64,000 bases of DNA from CALITV01 sp964415795. GTDB taxonomy: Bacteria > UBP6 > UBA1177 > JAKLFG01. The stretch covers positions 124,001-188,000 of the forward strand of contig CAYQBN010000002.1 in the NCBI GenBank assembly GCA_964415795.1. The letters are read 5' to 3'. Within the stretch, counting starts at the first letter, position 1. The number at the start of each line of letters is the position of its first letter. Shown here in pieces: positions 48,916 to 59,067 of the stretch. Below the pieces are notes generated by a model that saw only the letters and a program-made list of their open reading frames with translations, was not told the DNA's origin and did no database searches. Position numbers and translations under genes: made by a program.

Positions 48916-49619
48916 GAAATTAGCGGAAAAGCTCGGAGGATATCTTCGGCAAACGGTGTCCATGGGAGACCAGCGGAAGGAACCGAGCGAAAGCGCAGCG
49001 TTTCCTCTCGAACCGGGTGATCACAGAGCACTTCGGCCGCGTGGAGCGCCAATCGGCTTACCGGAGCACCGCTTTTCAGACCGTATTTCTCGTCCCCGAC
49101 GATGGGTACGCCGATCGCCGCGAGTTGCACACGAATCTGGTGAGCGCGTCCCGTTTCGAGAGAAACGGCCAACAGGGCGCTCCCATCGGCAACCGCAATG
49201 GTGCGATACGAGAGGACCGCCCGTTTTGCCCCCGTTGTCGCTGGAAACACGACCGACACCCGATTACGATCATGATCCTTCATCAGCCAATGTTCGAGAT
49301 CGCCTGTGGCAGGACACGGCGCTCCCCGGACCACGGCAAGATAGGCCTTCCGGAAGCGACCGTCGCGCATCTGCGCCGACAGGCGTGACGCCGCCTTGGA
49401 TGTCTTCGCGAAGACCACCACGCCTCCCACCGGGCGATCGAGTCGATGGACCAGTCCGAGATAGACCGCGCCCGGCTTTTGATACTTTTCTTTGAGGTAC
49501 GCCTTGACCATGTTGAGCAGGTCGGGGTCGCCGCTCCGGTCGGCCTGCGTCGGCACACCGCACGGTTTCTCGATGACGATGAGATGATTGTCCTCGAAGA
49601 GAATCTCGAGCGGCGTCAC
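48912..49619 (-). CDS. RluA-family pseudouridine synthase
   Basis: A 235-residue RNA-modifying enzyme that converts uridine to pseudouridine. Key features are the catalytic HRLDRPVGG motif (aspartate), KPCGVPTQ near the start, and GRAHQIRVQLAAIGVPIVGDEKYG. No S4 domain is attached. It is only four bases downstream of the GT39-like gene stop, so it is cotranscribed. The RNA target is unknown. Confidence 0.9.
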   Translation of the reverse strand: MTPLEILFEDNHLIVIEKPCGVPTQADRSGDPDLLNMVKAYLKEKYQKPGAVYLGLVHRLDRPVGGVVVFAKTSKAASRLSAQMRDGRFRKAYLAVVRGAPCPATGDLEHWLMKDHDRNRVSVVFPATTGAKRAVLSYRTIAVADGSALLAVSLETGRAHQIRVQLAAIGVPIVGDEKYGLKSGAPVSRLALHAAEVLCDHPVREETLRFRSVPSAGLPWTPFAEDILRAFPLIS

Positions 49620-49623
49620 CGGT

Positions 49624-51882
49624 TCATTTCACCCGGATGTTGAATGTCCCGAGGATGAAGCGGTTGACGCCGTCGTTGAACTTCTGGTCGTCCACTTTCA
49701 TTCGATCGTTGCCAATGAAGAAACCGGTGTAGATCTTGATCCCGCCGCCGGGATGCCCGTTGGATATGGTCTCCTCGAACCGGTCATGAATGATGTCCCC
49801 GACCTGCCATTTGTCGGTCGGATAAAACCCCTTGAGGGGATAATCGTCTATCTTGATGCTGTGCGGCAACGCGCCGTCATAGACATCGAGGTGGAAGAAT
49901 ATCTGCCAGTTCTTCTCTATCGGCTTGAGCACCTTGTAATACATGTCTATGACGATCTTCTCGCCCTGCTCGAAGTAGCTCTTGTTGAGCTTGTAGCCGA
50001 TAATCTCAACCGAACCGTTCTCGAGCGTCGAACCGATGCGCTGGATGTTCTTCGGTATCTGGTCCTCAGTAAGGAGATCCTTGCGCCAACTGTCGTCGGC
50101 CGTCCCCTTGTCCTTGAGCGAGGCGCGGTACATCTCTATCTCCATGTAGGTGTCTACCGCGTCGTCCATGATCTTTACGAGCGGCACCCCTATCGTCATG
50201 AGGACCGAGCGCAGTTCGGGAACCTTGTTCTTTTTGGTCGTGATGAAAACGGTGTTGTCAGGATGATCCTCGATGAGTTTCTTCACCGCCGCCGGCGTAT
50301 TGGCGCGGATGAGTTCTTCGTCGAGGTTGATGAGCGAGGCGAGATAGAAGTAGAGACACCGGTTCTTCCAGTTGTCGTAGTCAACGATGATGTCCCCGGG
50401 CTGTTTTATCTCGGCATACTTCTCGACCATCGGTTTGGGAGTGAAAACCCAGAGCACCTTCGGTATCCAGTAAAAGTTCAGATACGCGGCGAACGCGATC
50501 GTACCGATGAAGAAAAAGACGATGCCAGTCCGCATGAGCGTCTTGCTCTTGAGATAAATGAGCGGCAGAAGCAAAAAGATGACGAGCGGCGGCACGAGCG
50601 CATAGAGCCACGGGAGCATGTCATAGACGCGGCCGAACCAGTCCTGTATCCGATGGGTCGTGATGATGTAGAGTATCTCGCGGTAGTTGAGGCCGGTGCC
50701 GAGGTCCTTGCCGGTCACGCCGATGACGAGACAGCCGAGCACCGCGGTCAGGGGATAAAGAGAACGCTTTTCGCCACGGAAGAACTCGATGAACGGTATC
50801 GCGGTGATGATGGCAAAAAACGGGATCGCGGGAAAGACATAGTGCGGGAACTTGGTCGCCGACAGCGTGAAGAACAGAAAGATAAAGAAGAACGAAAGGA
50901 CGAGGAACCCTTCTTCGGAACGATGCTCTTTACGCGTTCCGGCAAGAATGAGCGCCGGGATGAACAGACCGAACCACGGGAAGGCACCGATCGCCATCTG
51001 CCAGATGTAGAACTCGAAGGGGCCGTCGGGCTTGTCGATAAGGCCCTCCATGCGGCCGAAGTGATGCTCGATGAAGAACTCGCGGAGGAACGGTTTCCCG
51101 TGTTTGACCCCCATGTAGACATACCACCACGCCGAGACGAGGAGGAAGATCGCCATTCCCTCGAGGATGCGCGTCTTCTTGAGGAACTGTCCGTATTGGA
51201 CGAACATCTTTTTCACGCCGCCTTTCTCGGCAAGGACACCGTAATCGGTCGAGGCGAGCATCCAGAGGAAGAATATCCCGCCCGGTATCACGATGGCCAG
51301 CAGTCCTTTGGCGAGCATCGCGAGACCAAAGAGAACATAGGCGAGACGAATGAGCTTCTTGTCCTCGTCCCGCATGCCGAGATAGAGGAGCATGATGCCG
51401 CCATAGAGGAGCGTGACGGTCGTTATGTCCCACATGAATTGCTTGGTGATGAGATAGTAGAAGGGAGTGAGCATGAGGATGATCGATGAGACGAAGGCTC
51501 GGGTGTGGTCGCCGCGGAAGAAGCGCTTCACGGTCCAATAAACGAGCAGGATGCCGAGCACACCATTGATGGCAAAGGGGAGACGGGTCGCCCACTCGGT
51601 CGGCCCGAGTATGGCATAGAAGGGAAGGACCATCCAGAAGCAGAGGATCGGCTTGCTCCAGAAGTTGTACTGTCCGAGATAGATCGGATCGAGGAACCAG
51701 TCCCAGATGCCGTTCTTGTTGGCAAGCATCTCTATGGCGACGCGCCCGTAATGCGTCTCCCACTGGCCAAGCAGCGGATAACTGCCGAGCAGGGGAAAGA
51801 AGAGAAGCGACGAAAGGACCGTCAATATAACATAGGGATGTTTCTCGGTCAGACCGTAGATCGCCTTCCAGAGGTTCTGCAT
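49624..51882 (-). CDS. GT39/ArnT-like membrane glycosyltransferase
   Basis: A 752-residue polytopic membrane protein. The N-terminal half (about 1-430) is a multi-spanning domain of the PMT/ArnT class, with the first outer loop containing WETHYGR, a DE-like acidic position here as E-T-H, and FWSKPILCFW. The C-terminal part (about 480-752) is a soluble periplasmic domain with beta-rich content. These enzymes transfer sugars from polyprenyl phosphate. Acceptor is unknown. It has its own promoter downstream of the V-ATPase operon. Confidence 0.8.
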   Translation of the reverse strand: MQNLWKAIYGLTEKHPYVILTVLSSLLFFPLLGSYPLLGQWETHYGRVAIEMLANKNGIWDWFLDPIYLGQYNFWSKPILCFWMVLPFYAILGPTEWATRLPFAINGVLGILLVYWTVKRFFRGDHTRAFVSSIILMLTPFYYLITKQFMWDITTVTLLYGGIMLLYLGMRDEDKKLIRLAYVLFGLAMLAKGLLAIVIPGGIFFLWMLASTDYGVLAEKGGVKKMFVQYGQFLKKTRILEGMAIFLLVSAWWYVYMGVKHGKPFLREFFIEHHFGRMEGLIDKPDGPFEFYIWQMAIGAFPWFGLFIPALILAGTRKEHRSEEGFLVLSFFFIFLFFTLSATKFPHYVFPAIPFFAIITAIPFIEFFRGEKRSLYPLTAVLGCLVIGVTGKDLGTGLNYREILYIITTHRIQDWFGRVYDMLPWLYALVPPLVIFLLLPLIYLKSKTLMRTGIVFFFIGTIAFAAYLNFYWIPKVLWVFTPKPMVEKYAEIKQPGDIIVDYDNWKNRCLYFYLASLINLDEELIRANTPAAVKKLIEDHPDNTVFITTKKNKVPELRSVLMTIGVPLVKIMDDAVDTYMEIEMYRASLKDKGTADDSWRKDLLTEDQIPKNIQRIGSTLENGSVEIIGYKLNKSYFEQGEKIVIDMYYKVLKPIEKNWQIFFHLDVYDGALPHSIKIDDYPLKGFYPTDKWQVGDIIHDRFEETISNGHPGGGIKIYTGFFIGNDRMKVDDQKFNDGVNRFILGTFNIRVK

Positions 51883-51914
51883 GACAAACTCCTTACCCTC
51901 AACGATTCCGCCTC

Positions 51915-51942
51915 ACCATACCCACCATATCGAGAAAATCAA
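51915..51942 (-). promoter_or_regulatory. Promoter of the GT39-like gene
   Basis: TTGATT (51942-51937), 16-bp spacer, TATGGT (51920-51915) on the minus strand. Confidence 0.5.
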
Positions 51943-51944
51943 TC

Positions 51945-53810
51945 TTATCGAGGAGATGCTTCCCCGGTGTTCAAGAGATTCCTGAATGCCTTGAACGGCC
52001 TGCCACCGCCGTCGAAGCACCAGCGGTACCACTCGAGGAAGTTGAGACGCAGGCCATGGATGACGCCGCCCATGATGCAGAGGCCGATGTTGAGGACATG
52101 ACCCAACGCGAACACGACGACGGCGGGCAGAAGCGTGTAGTACCACGGGCCGGCGTCCCAGATCATCGTTGTTATCATATTGAAGTTCTGGGCAATAAGC
52201 GATCCCGAGAGCCCGAGCGCGAAAAGGCGGAGATAGGAAAGGATGTCGGCAAAGAACTGGACGCCGTTGTAGACGCCAAGAAATCCGCCGAGGAGGAACT
52301 TGACCGGCCGCCAAGTCCCGGCGCTCGTGAGGAAAACGACCGCGACGGCGATGTAGAAAATCCTGAGAGCGACCGACGCCATGGCCGGGTCGGCATCCTT
52401 CAGGGTGACCCACGCGTAGAAGGACCATATCCCCGGGACCCACGCGAGGACCGGGATCGCGGAGAAGCGCTGACCAAGAGAGAAAAAGAGGCGTCCTCCC
52501 TTAAGGAGAAGCGAAATGGTGATGTGGATGAGCCCGATGACGATGGATATGGTCATCATGTTACCGAGAACGCCGGGATGACGGATGTCGGTATCAATGA
52601 GGGCAAGTTTAACCACCCAGCCAAAGAGCGGATTGTCGGCAGAGAGACCATAGAATCCACCGGTAGCGAACCCATAGGCCGTCGCGGCACCGCAGAGAGC
52701 GAGCGAGAGATTGAAGAAACGCCTGAGTGACGGCGAAGGGTCCTTGACTTTGTGCCGAAAGTAGAGGAGAAGCGCGACGAGCGTGAGCGCATACCCGCCA
52801 TCCCCGAATATCATCGAGTAGAAAAGCATGAAGGAAAAGAACACCCACGAACTCGGATCCCAATCGCGGTAAGCAGGGGTGTCATATATCCTTACAAGAT
52901 CCTCTCCGAGCGCCGCAACCCCTTGGTTGCGCATGAGCGTCGGCACCCGCTCGCCCGGGTCCGGTTCGAGCTCCTCGATCTGAACGGGAAACTCGCTCAC
53001 GAGCGTCGCGAGTTTTTCCTGTGAGGAAGCAGGACACCACGCCTGTAAAGCGAAGACGGTTCCTTCGAACAGCTTCACCGATCCCCATGCCGCGAGGGCG
53101 AAATTGAAGGTCGTCAACTCGGCAAGGTATTGCCGGAACACCGCATCCTTCGCCGCCGCCATACGGTAGATCTGATTTTTCGTCTCCGTAAGTTCGTTTT
53201 CGAGCGCAGCGATGCGTTTGTTGAGCGTTCTGACATCCTCATCCATCCGTATCTCGAGGCAGTCGGTGATGTGGATCGGTTGCGACGAAAAGGTGATGAA
53301 ATAGCGTCGTTCGGGATCGCTGTTGACCTCCATGACGGCGAGCGCCTCGGGGATCTCTATCGTGTCGGCCAATTCGTGAGCGACTTCCCAGAACTGGATG
53401 ACAAGCCCGCCGCGTTCGCGGAGAGCGTGAACCGTCGAAAGGTCGAAATCACCCCACGGAAGCAGGGAATCCCGTTTATTACGAAGCTGCTGGAGCTTCT
53501 CCTTGGCAAGACGAAGACTGTCCTCGAGCAACGGAAGCCGATCGATGATGACAGCGACATCTTCGGTAGGAACGACCTCGAGGAGTCTTTCATTCTCTCG
53601 ACGCGCCTGTTTCTCGTACTTTACCAAGGTTCGATAGACGGAAAGCGCCCTCTCGGCAGGCAGTGGCACCGCATGGCGCCCGTCTATCGGCAACGCCTCG
53701 CCATGGTAGGGCTCCACCTGCACGAGACCAGCTTCCTGTAACCGGGCGAGGAACGCTTCCTTCACCGGCTCGGGACCGAGAAGAAGCACTTTGTGCATCC
53801 GTTCGATCAT
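51945..53810 (-). CDS. ntpI: V-type ATPase subunit I (a)
   Basis: A 621-residue membrane stator subunit. The N-terminal half is a soluble coiled-coil domain (about 1-300), and the C-terminal half has about seven transmembrane helices (PGVLGNMMTISIVIGLIHI, FLGVYNGVQFFADILSYLRLFALGLSGS). The latter segment includes the conserved SYLRLFALGL arginine that faces the rotor ring. Start overlaps the subunit D stop by four bases. It ends the operon; no proteolipid subunit gene follows. Confidence 0.92.
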   Translation of the reverse strand: MIERMHKVLLLGPEPVKEAFLARLQEAGLVQVEPYHGEALPIDGRHAVPLPAERALSVYRTLVKYEKQARRENERLLEVVPTEDVAVIIDRLPLLEDSLRLAKEKLQQLRNKRDSLLPWGDFDLSTVHALRERGGLVIQFWEVAHELADTIEIPEALAVMEVNSDPERRYFITFSSQPIHITDCLEIRMDEDVRTLNKRIAALENELTETKNQIYRMAAAKDAVFRQYLAELTTFNFALAAWGSVKLFEGTVFALQAWCPASSQEKLATLVSEFPVQIEELEPDPGERVPTLMRNQGVAALGEDLVRIYDTPAYRDWDPSSWVFFSFMLFYSMIFGDGGYALTLVALLLYFRHKVKDPSPSLRRFFNLSLALCGAATAYGFATGGFYGLSADNPLFGWVVKLALIDTDIRHPGVLGNMMTISIVIGLIHITISLLLKGGRLFFSLGQRFSAIPVLAWVPGIWSFYAWVTLKDADPAMASVALRIFYIAVAVVFLTSAGTWRPVKFLLGGFLGVYNGVQFFADILSYLRLFALGLSGSLIAQNFNMITTMIWDAGPWYYTLLPAVVVFALGHVLNIGLCIMGGVIHGLRLNFLEWYRWCFDGGGRPFKAFRNLLNTGEASPR

Positions 53811-54436
53811 GCCGCCGCCTCCGCCCGCTCACTTTCGGCCTTCCGCTTGAGCTTGTCCTTGGCTATCTTCGCGTTGCAGATCGCCGCGATCTCCTGATCG
53901 CCGAGGAATATCTTGATGCGCCGGATGTTCTCGCGACACTGCGGAATAAGGCGCTTCTCAAAGAGGTTCACCTTGATGTTGGTAAGCCGCAGTTCCTCGG
54001 CAAGCAGATCGAGCCGGCGCCGCGCCACTTTGACCTTCTCGCGGACCGTGATGAGTTCCCTCAGATCCTTCACCGCGCGGTCGAGCCACACCGGCATGAT
54101 GAAGAAACTGTAGTGCCGCTCCCTGAACGAGGTCCCGGCGAATACGGGGACATCGACTCCCGCGACATTCTCGGTCTCGGTAAAGACCTTTTCCAGCTCG
54201 ATGTAGTCGAACATATCCACGGTAAGCCGCTGCGAGAAAAGGATGGACCACTCGGCTATCTCGCGTCGCCGCTTCTCGAGTTCGTCCTCGAGCCGGCCGA
54301 GTTGGGCACGCGCCGCTTCGACCTCCATCTGCAGCTGTTGTTTCTTCAGCTGAAGCGTCGGAAGGTACTTGGTCAGCTGCTCGAGGAGCGTTTTCTGGTT
54401 CTTGAGTTCGGTCTTGTTGAGCTTTATCTCCGCCAT
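53807..54436 (-). CDS. ntpD: V-type ATPase subunit D
   Basis: A 209-residue central-shaft subunit. The N-terminal LNKTELKNQKTLLEQLTKYLPTLQLKKQQLQ and C-terminal helix with FEKRLIPQCRENIRRIKIFLGDQE match subunit D. Nine bases separate it from subunit B. Confidence 0.92.
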   Translation of the reverse strand: MAEIKLNKTELKNQKTLLEQLTKYLPTLQLKKQQLQMEVEAARAQLGRLEDELEKRRREIAEWSILFSQRLTVDMFDYIELEKVFTETENVAGVDVPVFAGTSFRERHYSFFIMPVWLDRAVKDLRELITVREKVKVARRRLDLLAEELRLTNIKVNLFEKRLIPQCRENIRRIKIFLGDQEIAAICNAKIAKDKLKRKAESERAEAAA

Positions 54437-54445
54437 CGCCGCGAC

Positions 54446-55750
54446 CTACTTCTTCCACTTGCCGTATTTCTCGATCCACTCGTTTTTGATACCGACCTCG
54501 TGTCGCTCGAAGCACTCGGCGAGGATCGTCCAGCCGAGGTCGAGCTGCTGTTCGATGTCGAGATTGACCGCGAGGTTCATCATACGGTTCTCGAACTTGC
54601 GCGCATAGTCGAGCAGTTTCTTGTCCCAGTTCGAAAGCCGGAATCCCATCGACTCGCGGTCGCGCGCCTTCTTCGCCTCGGCGTAGAGACGGATCATCGC
54701 GTTGGCAAGGTCGGAGTGGTCCTTGCGGGTGACCTTTCCCATGACCTGCTGTTTGAGCCGTGAAAGCGAGCCGAATGGATTGATGACCCCGCCGTGCAGA
54801 TAGAACTGCCCCTCGGTGATGTACCCGGTGTTGTCGGGCACCGGGTGGGTGACATCGTTGCCCGGCATCGTGGTGACCGCGATGATGGTGATGGACCCGC
54901 TTCCCTCGATGTCGACCGCCTTCTCATACCGGGCGGCGAGATCGGAGTAGAGCGATCCGGGATAGCCGCGGTTCGACGGGACCTTCTCCATCGAAATGGA
55001 TATCTCCTTGAGCGCATCGGAGAAGGCGGTCATATCGGTGAGAAGGCACAGCACATTCTTGTTCTGTACCGCAAACTTCTCGGCGACCGCAAGCGCAAGG
55101 TCGGGAACGAGCAGACACTCGACGACCGGGTCGGAGGCAAGATGAACGAACATGATGGTCTTCTCCATCGCCCCCGAACGGGAGAAATGGTCCCGGAAGA
55201 AGGCATAGTCATCGAACTTGAGCCCCATGCCACCGAGAATGATGAGATCGGCATCGGTCTGCGAGGCGATACGCGCCAGAAGTTCGTTGTACGGCTCGCC
55301 CGGTATCGAGAAGATGGGGATCTTCTGCGATCGGACGAGCGCGTTGAACATGTCTATCATCGGGATGTTGGTCTTTATCATCCGCTTCGGGACGATGCGT
55401 TTGGTCGGGTTGAACGAGGGACCGCCTATCTCGATGCGCTCCTCGAGGACCTCGGGGCCGCCGTCCACCGGCGCTCCCGAACCATTGAAGACGCGGCCGA
55501 GCAGCGAATCGCCGCAGGCGACCTGCATCGGTCTCCCTAGGAATCTGACCGTGTCACCGGTCGAGACACCTTTGGTACCGGTATAGATCTGAAGCGTCAC
55601 GCGGTCTCCGTCGAAACTGATGACCTCGGCGAGAGACGAACGGCCATCGCGCATTCTCACCTGCGCGAGTTCGCCGAGCTTCACCCCTTCGGCACGGATC
55701 TCGGCGATGGAGCCTTTTATCTTTTCGATACGGGTATAGGTCTTAACCAT
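54446..55750 (-). CDS. ntpB: V-type ATPase subunit B
   Basis: A 434-residue non-catalytic nucleotide-binding subunit. It shows IYTGTKGVSTGDTVRFLGRP, the DMFNALVRSQKIPIFSIPGEPYN region lacking a Walker A, and LYSDLAARYEKA. ATG 55750 is chosen by homology to the TYTRIEKIKGSI start; the frame upstream to 55966 overlaps subunit A and is not credible. It overlaps the subunit A stop by eight bases. Confidence 0.95.
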   Translation of the reverse strand: MVKTYTRIEKIKGSIAEIRAEGVKLGELAQVRMRDGRSSLAEVISFDGDRVTLQIYTGTKGVSTGDTVRFLGRPMQVACGDSLLGRVFNGSGAPVDGGPEVLEERIEIGGPSFNPTKRIVPKRMIKTNIPMIDMFNALVRSQKIPIFSIPGEPYNELLARIASQTDADLIILGGMGLKFDDYAFFRDHFSRSGAMEKTIMFVHLASDPVVECLLVPDLALAVAEKFAVQNKNVLCLLTDMTAFSDALKEISISMEKVPSNRGYPGSLYSDLAARYEKAVDIEGSGSITIIAVTTMPGNDVTHPVPDNTGYITEGQFYLHGGVINPFGSLSRLKQQVMGKVTRKDHSDLANAMIRLYAEAKKARDRESMGFRLSNWDKKLLDYARKFENRMMNLAVNLDIEQQLDLGWTILAECFERHEVGIKNEWIEKYGKWKK

Positions 55751-57512
55751 GGCGCGCTCCCTCCAGAAGATCGAGAATCGCCTGTTTCTTGTCGGCATAG
55801 GACGCATCGTGCGGCGCTGTATAGTTCCACTGGATGAACTTGTCCTGCAGCATGAGGAAGAACCGGCGCGCCTCGTCATGCGAATCGAACGAAAGATCGG
55901 CGTCGAGCACCCGTTCGATGAGCTCGAGTTGCTCGGTCTGCCGCGCGATGTCGGTCGCGGTGTCAACCTTGTCGAACGCGTTCTGCTGAAGGAAGACGGC
56001 GTCGTAGAACTCTCCCTTGAGGAAGACGACCATATCGCTCCGGCTCGTCCCCTCCTCGCCGACGACCGACATCTTCTTACCGATCTCGTCGGCGGCGAAG
56101 ACGATCTTCTGTGCCTTGCGGACGATGTCTATGCGACGCCTCGTCTTCTCATCGCCATGCTCGTAGAAACGGTCGTTGTATTTCGACCAGCTGATGAGTG
56201 GGTCTATCGCCGGGTAGCGGCGCGCGTCGGAACGGGATCGCGAAAGGCCGAGGAAACAACCGACCACCGCGAGCGTCGCCTGCGTCACCGGTTCCTCGAA
56301 GTTGCCGCCGGCGGGGCTCACCGCTCCACCGATGGTGAGCGAACCGGTCGAACCATCCTTGAGTTCGAGGACACCGGCCCGTTCGTAGAGTTCTGCGATG
56401 CGTGAGGCAAGATAGGCGGGGAATGCCTCCTCTCCCGGGATCTCCTCGAGACGGCCGCTCATCTCGCGGAGCGCCTGCGCCCAGCGCGAGGTCGAATCAG
56501 CGAGCATGAGACAGTCAACGCCCATCTGACGGTAATATTCGGCGATAGCGGTCCCGATGTAGACCGACGATTCGCGCGCTGCGACCGGCATCGAGGAGGT
56601 GTTGCAGATGATGCAGGTGCGGTCTATCAGTTTGCGTCCCGTCGTCGGGTCGTCGAGCTCGGGGAACTCCTTGAGCAGTTCGACCACTTCGCCGGCTCGC
56701 TCGCCGCAGGCGACGACAACGACGACCTGAATGTGAGCATACTTCGAAAGCTGGTGCTGGAGCACCGTCTTACCGGCGCCGAAGGGACCGGGAGTGCAGA
56801 AGGTTCCCCCCTTCGCGACCGGGAACGGGCCGTCAACGATGCGGCACGCGGTCGTCAACTGGTGGATCGGCAGTTGTCGCCGACCGAAACGGATCGGGAA
56901 CTTGGCGGGCCAGCGCTGGACCATCGTCACCGAGTGGCGCGTTCCCTGATCGTCCTCTATAACCGCGATCTCATGGTCGACCGGGTAGGACCCAGCCGGC
57001 GCCATGCTCACCACCTTCCCCTTTCCGCGGAACGAGAAGGGCACCATGATGCGATGTTTGACGACCCCTTCGGGAACCCAACCGAGGAAATCGGCCCGCT
57101 CGACGGTGTCGCCGACCTTCGCGGTCGGGGTGAAGTCCCACTTTTTCTCACGCGAGAGCGGGATGAGGTAGACACCGCGCGGCAGGAAGTAGCCCGCCTT
57201 CTCGGCTACCAGTTCGAGCGGATTCTGGAGGCCATCGAAGATGCTCGTGAGAAGACCCGGCCCCAACTCGACGGTAAGCAGATCGCCGTCGAATTCGACC
57301 GCGTCTCCGTACGCTATGCCGCGGGTCATCTCGAATACCTGTATCTTGGCGAGATTTCCCGCGATCTCAATGACCTCACCCTTGAGCCGCTGCCCGCCGG
57401 TCACGATGTAGGCAACCTCGTTCTGGCGTACGATACCGGTGAATTCGGCGGTGATGAGATTTCCCTGCGCCGCCACGACCCGGCCTTGCGCCCGCGTCTG
57501 TTCCATCGTCAT
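55743..57512 (-). CDS. ntpA: V-type ATPase subunit A (catalytic)
   Basis: A 589-residue ATP-hydrolysing/synthesising subunit. It has the Walker A loop GPFGAGKTVLQ, the family's non-homologous insertion before it, and ADSTSRWAQALREMSGRLEEIPGEEAFPAYL. ATG 57512 has GGGAGA about nine bases upstream. The pump's ion (H+ or Na+) cannot be assigned because the c-ring gene is not present in the window. Confidence 0.96.
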   Translation of the reverse strand: MTMEQTRAQGRVVAAQGNLITAEFTGIVRQNEVAYIVTGGQRLKGEVIEIAGNLAKIQVFEMTRGIAYGDAVEFDGDLLTVELGPGLLTSIFDGLQNPLELVAEKAGYFLPRGVYLIPLSREKKWDFTPTAKVGDTVERADFLGWVPEGVVKHRIMVPFSFRGKGKVVSMAPAGSYPVDHEIAVIEDDQGTRHSVTMVQRWPAKFPIRFGRRQLPIHQLTTACRIVDGPFPVAKGGTFCTPGPFGAGKTVLQHQLSKYAHIQVVVVVACGERAGEVVELLKEFPELDDPTTGRKLIDRTCIICNTSSMPVAARESSVYIGTAIAEYYRQMGVDCLMLADSTSRWAQALREMSGRLEEIPGEEAFPAYLASRIAELYERAGVLELKDGSTGSLTIGGAVSPAGGNFEEPVTQATLAVVGCFLGLSRSRSDARRYPAIDPLISWSKYNDRFYEHGDEKTRRRIDIVRKAQKIVFAADEIGKKMSVVGEEGTSRSDMVVFLKGEFYDAVFLQQNAFDKVDTATDIARQTEQLELIERVLDADLSFDSHDEARRFFLMLQDKFIQWNYTAPHDASYADKKQAILDLLEGARHG

Positions 57513-57535
57513 GTTCCAAATCTCCCTTGTCCGTC

Positions 57536-58366
57536 TCAGCCGTGCACGATGTGATCGAGTATCTTTCTGCCGCGTTCGCGGTTCAGCGAGTTCCAGATGT
57601 CACGCACCTGAAACCCGATTATGTACGAAAGGATGATGTGATCGCCGAACGGCGATTCCTGTCCGACCTCTTCCATCAATTTGAAGCGGATGCGGTCGAG
57701 GTCGTGCTCCAGATCTATCGGTTCCTTGTTGAAAAGGTTGATGATGTCCACCACCTCGGGGAAGATGCTCTTGAGACCGAGGTCGGTAGAGGCACGATTC
57801 TCGAGGATGACCTGTACGAAATACGGGTCTCCCTTGAGATGCTCCTCGAGATCGAGTCCCTGACGGATGATGCGCTGGGCGGCGAGCACCGTGCGGATGA
57901 TCGTCGCGATGCGGCCGTAGTAACGAATGAAGCGGCTCTTGCAGTTCTGGAGATAGGAGAAGTAACCGATGTAGAGGTCCTCCATGTGATCCAGCCGTTC
58001 CTGCGGCGTCTTGTACTGCAGGAAATAATCCACGATGAACTCGGGGAAGTTGGGATCGGGCATGTTGAGGAACGGTTCCTTGAGGAACGCCACGATCTCG
58101 TCCACCTCGAGGTAGTTCGGCTTGTATATCTCGATGGGGCGTGGCTCCTCAGGCATACGCCCGCTAGCACGCGGGACCTGCGTCCGCAGGACGAGTTCGA
58201 TGTTGTAGAGGTCATTCTGGAGAAGGATATCCTTGAGCGGGTCCATGAGCGATTCGAGTTGGGGCCAGTTGTCCTCGAGGAACTGCGCGAGCGTCCCCGG
58301 CAGTTCGCTGTCCCAAGTGAGCTTGGGCAGTGCCGCGACGAGGTAGTGGTTGAACTTCATCGCCAT
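57536..58366 (-). CDS. DUF2764-family V-ATPase operon protein
   Basis: A 276-residue protein located between subunits E and A, the position of the DUF2764 protein in the V-ATPase operons of Bacteroidetes and Chlamydiae. It is mostly helical with FNHYLVAALPKLTWDSE at the start. It may substitute for subunit C, since no canonical C or F gene is seen. The assignment rests on position, length and general resemblance. Confidence 0.75.
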   Translation of the reverse strand: MAMKFNHYLVAALPKLTWDSELPGTLAQFLEDNWPQLESLMDPLKDILLQNDLYNIELVLRTQVPRASGRMPEEPRPIEIYKPNYLEVDEIVAFLKEPFLNMPDPNFPEFIVDYFLQYKTPQERLDHMEDLYIGYFSYLQNCKSRFIRYYGRIATIIRTVLAAQRIIRQGLDLEEHLKGDPYFVQVILENRASTDLGLKSIFPEVVDIINLFNKEPIDLEHDLDRIRFKLMEEVGQESPFGDHIILSYIIGFQVRDIWNSLNRERGRKILDHIVHG

Positions 58367-58378
58367 CGCAAATTTCTC

Positions 58379-59017
58379 CTACTTCGCGAAAAGGTAAGAG
58401 CGCACCTCCGGACGCAAGTAGTCAGCAAGAAGTTCGGCGAGCGCCTCGGCAGTGAACTCGTACGAGAAGCCTTTGTCCACGAACCGCACCGAGAAACCGG
58501 AAGGCACCCGATCGTCCGAAAGGGTGATGCCCTTTGCCGCCACCGCCGCGATCTCGCCCTTGACAAAGTCGCCAAGACGCTTCTTCAGGTCGTCCGAAAG
58601 GACGATCTCGACTTGACCAACGCTCCCGCCGACGGTAAAACGAACGACCTCGACGAGGACCGCCTTCATGATCTCCGCACTCCCGGTCGCTTCGCGGACG
58701 GGCGCCCCGATAGCGCGCGAGAGCACCTCTTTCTCGAGGGCCAGCTTGAGCGTGTCTATCGCCTGCCGCGCTGCGAGCCGAAGTGAAGATTCGGCCGTAG
58801 AAAGCGTCAGCCGCGCCTTCTCTTCGGCGGCGTGTACGATCTCCTCCGCCTTTTTCTCGGCCTGCGCGATGATGCGCTCCTTTTCGGCGTTCGCCTCGGC
58901 AAGGAGACGATCGCGCTCCTGCTCCGCCGGCGTGAGCACCTGTTCCTTCAGATACTCGCTGATGTGCTGTATCTTGTTCTCGAATGTCGCCGCCTGTTGT
59001 GCAAGGTTGCCGCCCAT
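58379..59017 (-). CDS. ntpE: V-type ATPase subunit E
   Basis: A 212-residue peripheral stalk subunit with a long N-terminal Glu/Ala/Lys/Arg helix (about 15-90) and a globular C-terminal domain. ATG 59017 has AAGGAG upstream. It heads the operon E - DUF2764 - A - B - D - I. Confidence 0.85.
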   Translation of the reverse strand: MGGNLAQQAATFENKIQHISEYLKEQVLTPAEQERDRLLAEANAEKERIIAQAEKKAEEIVHAAEEKARLTLSTAESSLRLAARQAIDTLKLALEKEVLSRAIGAPVREATGSAEIMKAVLVEVVRFTVGGSVGQVEIVLSDDLKKRLGDFVKGEIAAVAAKGITLSDDRVPSGFSVRFVDKGFSYEFTAEALAELLADYLRPEVRSYLFAK

Positions 59018-59067
59018 CGTGTGCTCCTTTCTAAGGTAAGTATCCATGAACATAAAAAATCTGCGGA

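Noticed and set aside
49588..51489. Plus-strand open frame of 633 codons
   Set aside because: Antisense to the GT39-like gene; charged low-complexity composition.
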